Assembly (NCBI GenBank): GCA_029264225.1
Contig: JARICB010000020.1
Span: 1-6,409 of the forward strand
Length of the DNA: 6,409 nt
Reading direction: 5' to 3'
Origin: Nocardioides sp.
GTDB taxonomy: Bacteria; Actinomycetota; Actinomycetes; Propionibacteriales; Nocardioidaceae
Position 1 is the first letter of the stretch; every line of letters starts with the position of its first letter. Below the pieces are notes generated by a model. That model was not told the DNA's origin. It made no database searches and saw only the letters and a program-made list of their open reading frames with translations. Shown here in pieces: positions 5,942 to 6,409 of this stretch. Position numbers and translations under genes: made by a program.

Positions 5942-6409
5942 GGCGCTTCGAGGGCAAGCGGGTGCTCGTCACCGGAGCGGCATCGGGGATCGGGCGAGCC
6001 ACCGCCGTGCGCCTCACCTCGGAGGGGGCCGCGGTCTTGGCCGTCGACGTCGACGAGGCTGGGCTGGCCGGCACGGTTGCTGCCTGCGAGGGCTCCGGCT
6101 CGATCGCGACGGCGACCTGCGACGTGACCTCCGAGCCGTCGGTGATGGCCGCCGTGCGCACCGCAGTGGAGGAGCTCTCCGGGCTGGATGCGCTGATCAA
6201 CGTCGCCGGGATCCACCGGACCACCCCGATCGAACACCTCACCGTCGACGACCTGGACCTGCTCTACCGAGTCAACCTGGTCGGCACGGCGCTCTTCTGC
6301 CGCGAGGCGGTGGCGCACCTGCCGCAGGGTGGTGTGATCGTCAACGTCGCCTCGAGCGCTGCCGGGCACGGTAACCCCTACATGTCGGCCTACTCCGCCT
6401 CCAAGGGCG
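5938..6409 (+). CDS. Classical short-chain dehydrogenase/reductase, N-terminal part (3' truncated by window edge)
   Basis: The open frame runs from ATG 5938 to the window edge, giving 157 residues of a protein normally near 250. It is a classical SDR: TGAASGIG at residues 12-19 binds the dinucleotide, Asp37 at the end of the second beta strand favours NAD(H), and Asp62 contacts the adenine. The NNAG-type motif reads NVAG at 88-91, and Asn113 together with Ser139 or Ser140, Tyr152 and Lys156 (YSASK) completes the catalytic tetrad. The ATG overlaps the stop of the preceding flavoprotein gene (ATGA), so the two are probably translationally coupled; GGTGG at 5926-5930 is a weak ribosome binding site. 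In this context it may be a hydroxysteroid dehydrogenase (3alpha/beta, 7, 12 or 17beta). Position of oxidation cannot be read from the sequence, and a non-steroid role is possible. Confidence 0.85.
   Translation, partial: MRRFEGKRVLVTGAASGIGRATAVRLTSEGAAVLAVDVDEAGLAGTVAACEGSGSIATATCDVTSEPSVMAAVRTAVEELSGLDALINVAGIHRTTPIEHLTVDDLDLLYRVNLVGTALFCREAVAHLPQGGVIVNVASSAAGHGNPYMSAYSASKG

Noticed and set aside
5814..6374. Overlapping plus-strand frame of 186 codons across the flavoprotein/SDR junction
   Set aside because: It is out of frame with both genes, and its translation is Arg- and Gly-rich without motifs, while the frame from 5938 gives a textbook SDR.

Overview
The window is a compact run of six plus-strand genes for bacterial steroid degradation by the 9,10-seco pathway. 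The DNA is G+C rich with a strong preference for G or C at third codon positions, and two of the assigned starts use ATG inside or next to the previous stop. Gene content and base composition fit an actinomycete (Rhodococcus, Nocardioides, Gordonia or Mycobacterium type). The genus cannot be fixed from the sequence alone.

Layout. Bases 1-1269 hold the C-terminal three quarters of a 3-ketosteroid delta1-dehydrogenase (KstD). It is followed 2 nt later by KshB (1272-2285), the FAD and 2Fe-2S reductase of 3-ketosteroid 9alpha-hydroxylase. An 87-nt gap (2286-2372) carries a perfect 17-bp palindrome and a second short inverted repeat; it is the only real non-coding stretch. Then come an HsaA-type flavin-dependent monooxygenase (2373-3557), an HsaC-type extradiol dioxygenase (3568-4494), a second steroid flavoprotein whose catalytic residues match 3-ketosteroid delta4-(5alpha)-dehydrogenase (4505-5941), and a short-chain dehydrogenase/reductase (5938 to the right edge, truncated).

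How the genes work together (inferred from family chemistry). The SDR may oxidise a steroid hydroxyl to a ketone. The delta4-(5alpha)-dehydrogenase desaturates a 5alpha-saturated 3-ketosteroid to the 4-ene. KstD adds the delta1 bond. KshB powers the 9alpha-hydroxylation that makes ring B open and ring A aromatise to a 3-hydroxy-9,10-secosteroid. HsaA ortho-hydroxylates that phenol to a catechol, and HsaC cleaves the catechol meta. The window therefore covers conversion of a saturated ring A to an opened ring A. The partners KshA (oxygenase), HsaB (flavin reductase) and HsaD (hydrolase) are not in the window and must be encoded elsewhere.

The pathway itself is known. The points worth a second look are the pairing of delta1 and delta4-(5alpha) dehydrogenases in one cluster, the translational coupling of the latter to an SDR, the unassigned palindrome ahead of hsaA, and the hsaA-hsaC gene order without hsaB or hsaD. 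I saw no mobile element, CRISPR array or RNA gene, and no clear evidence of an undescribed system.
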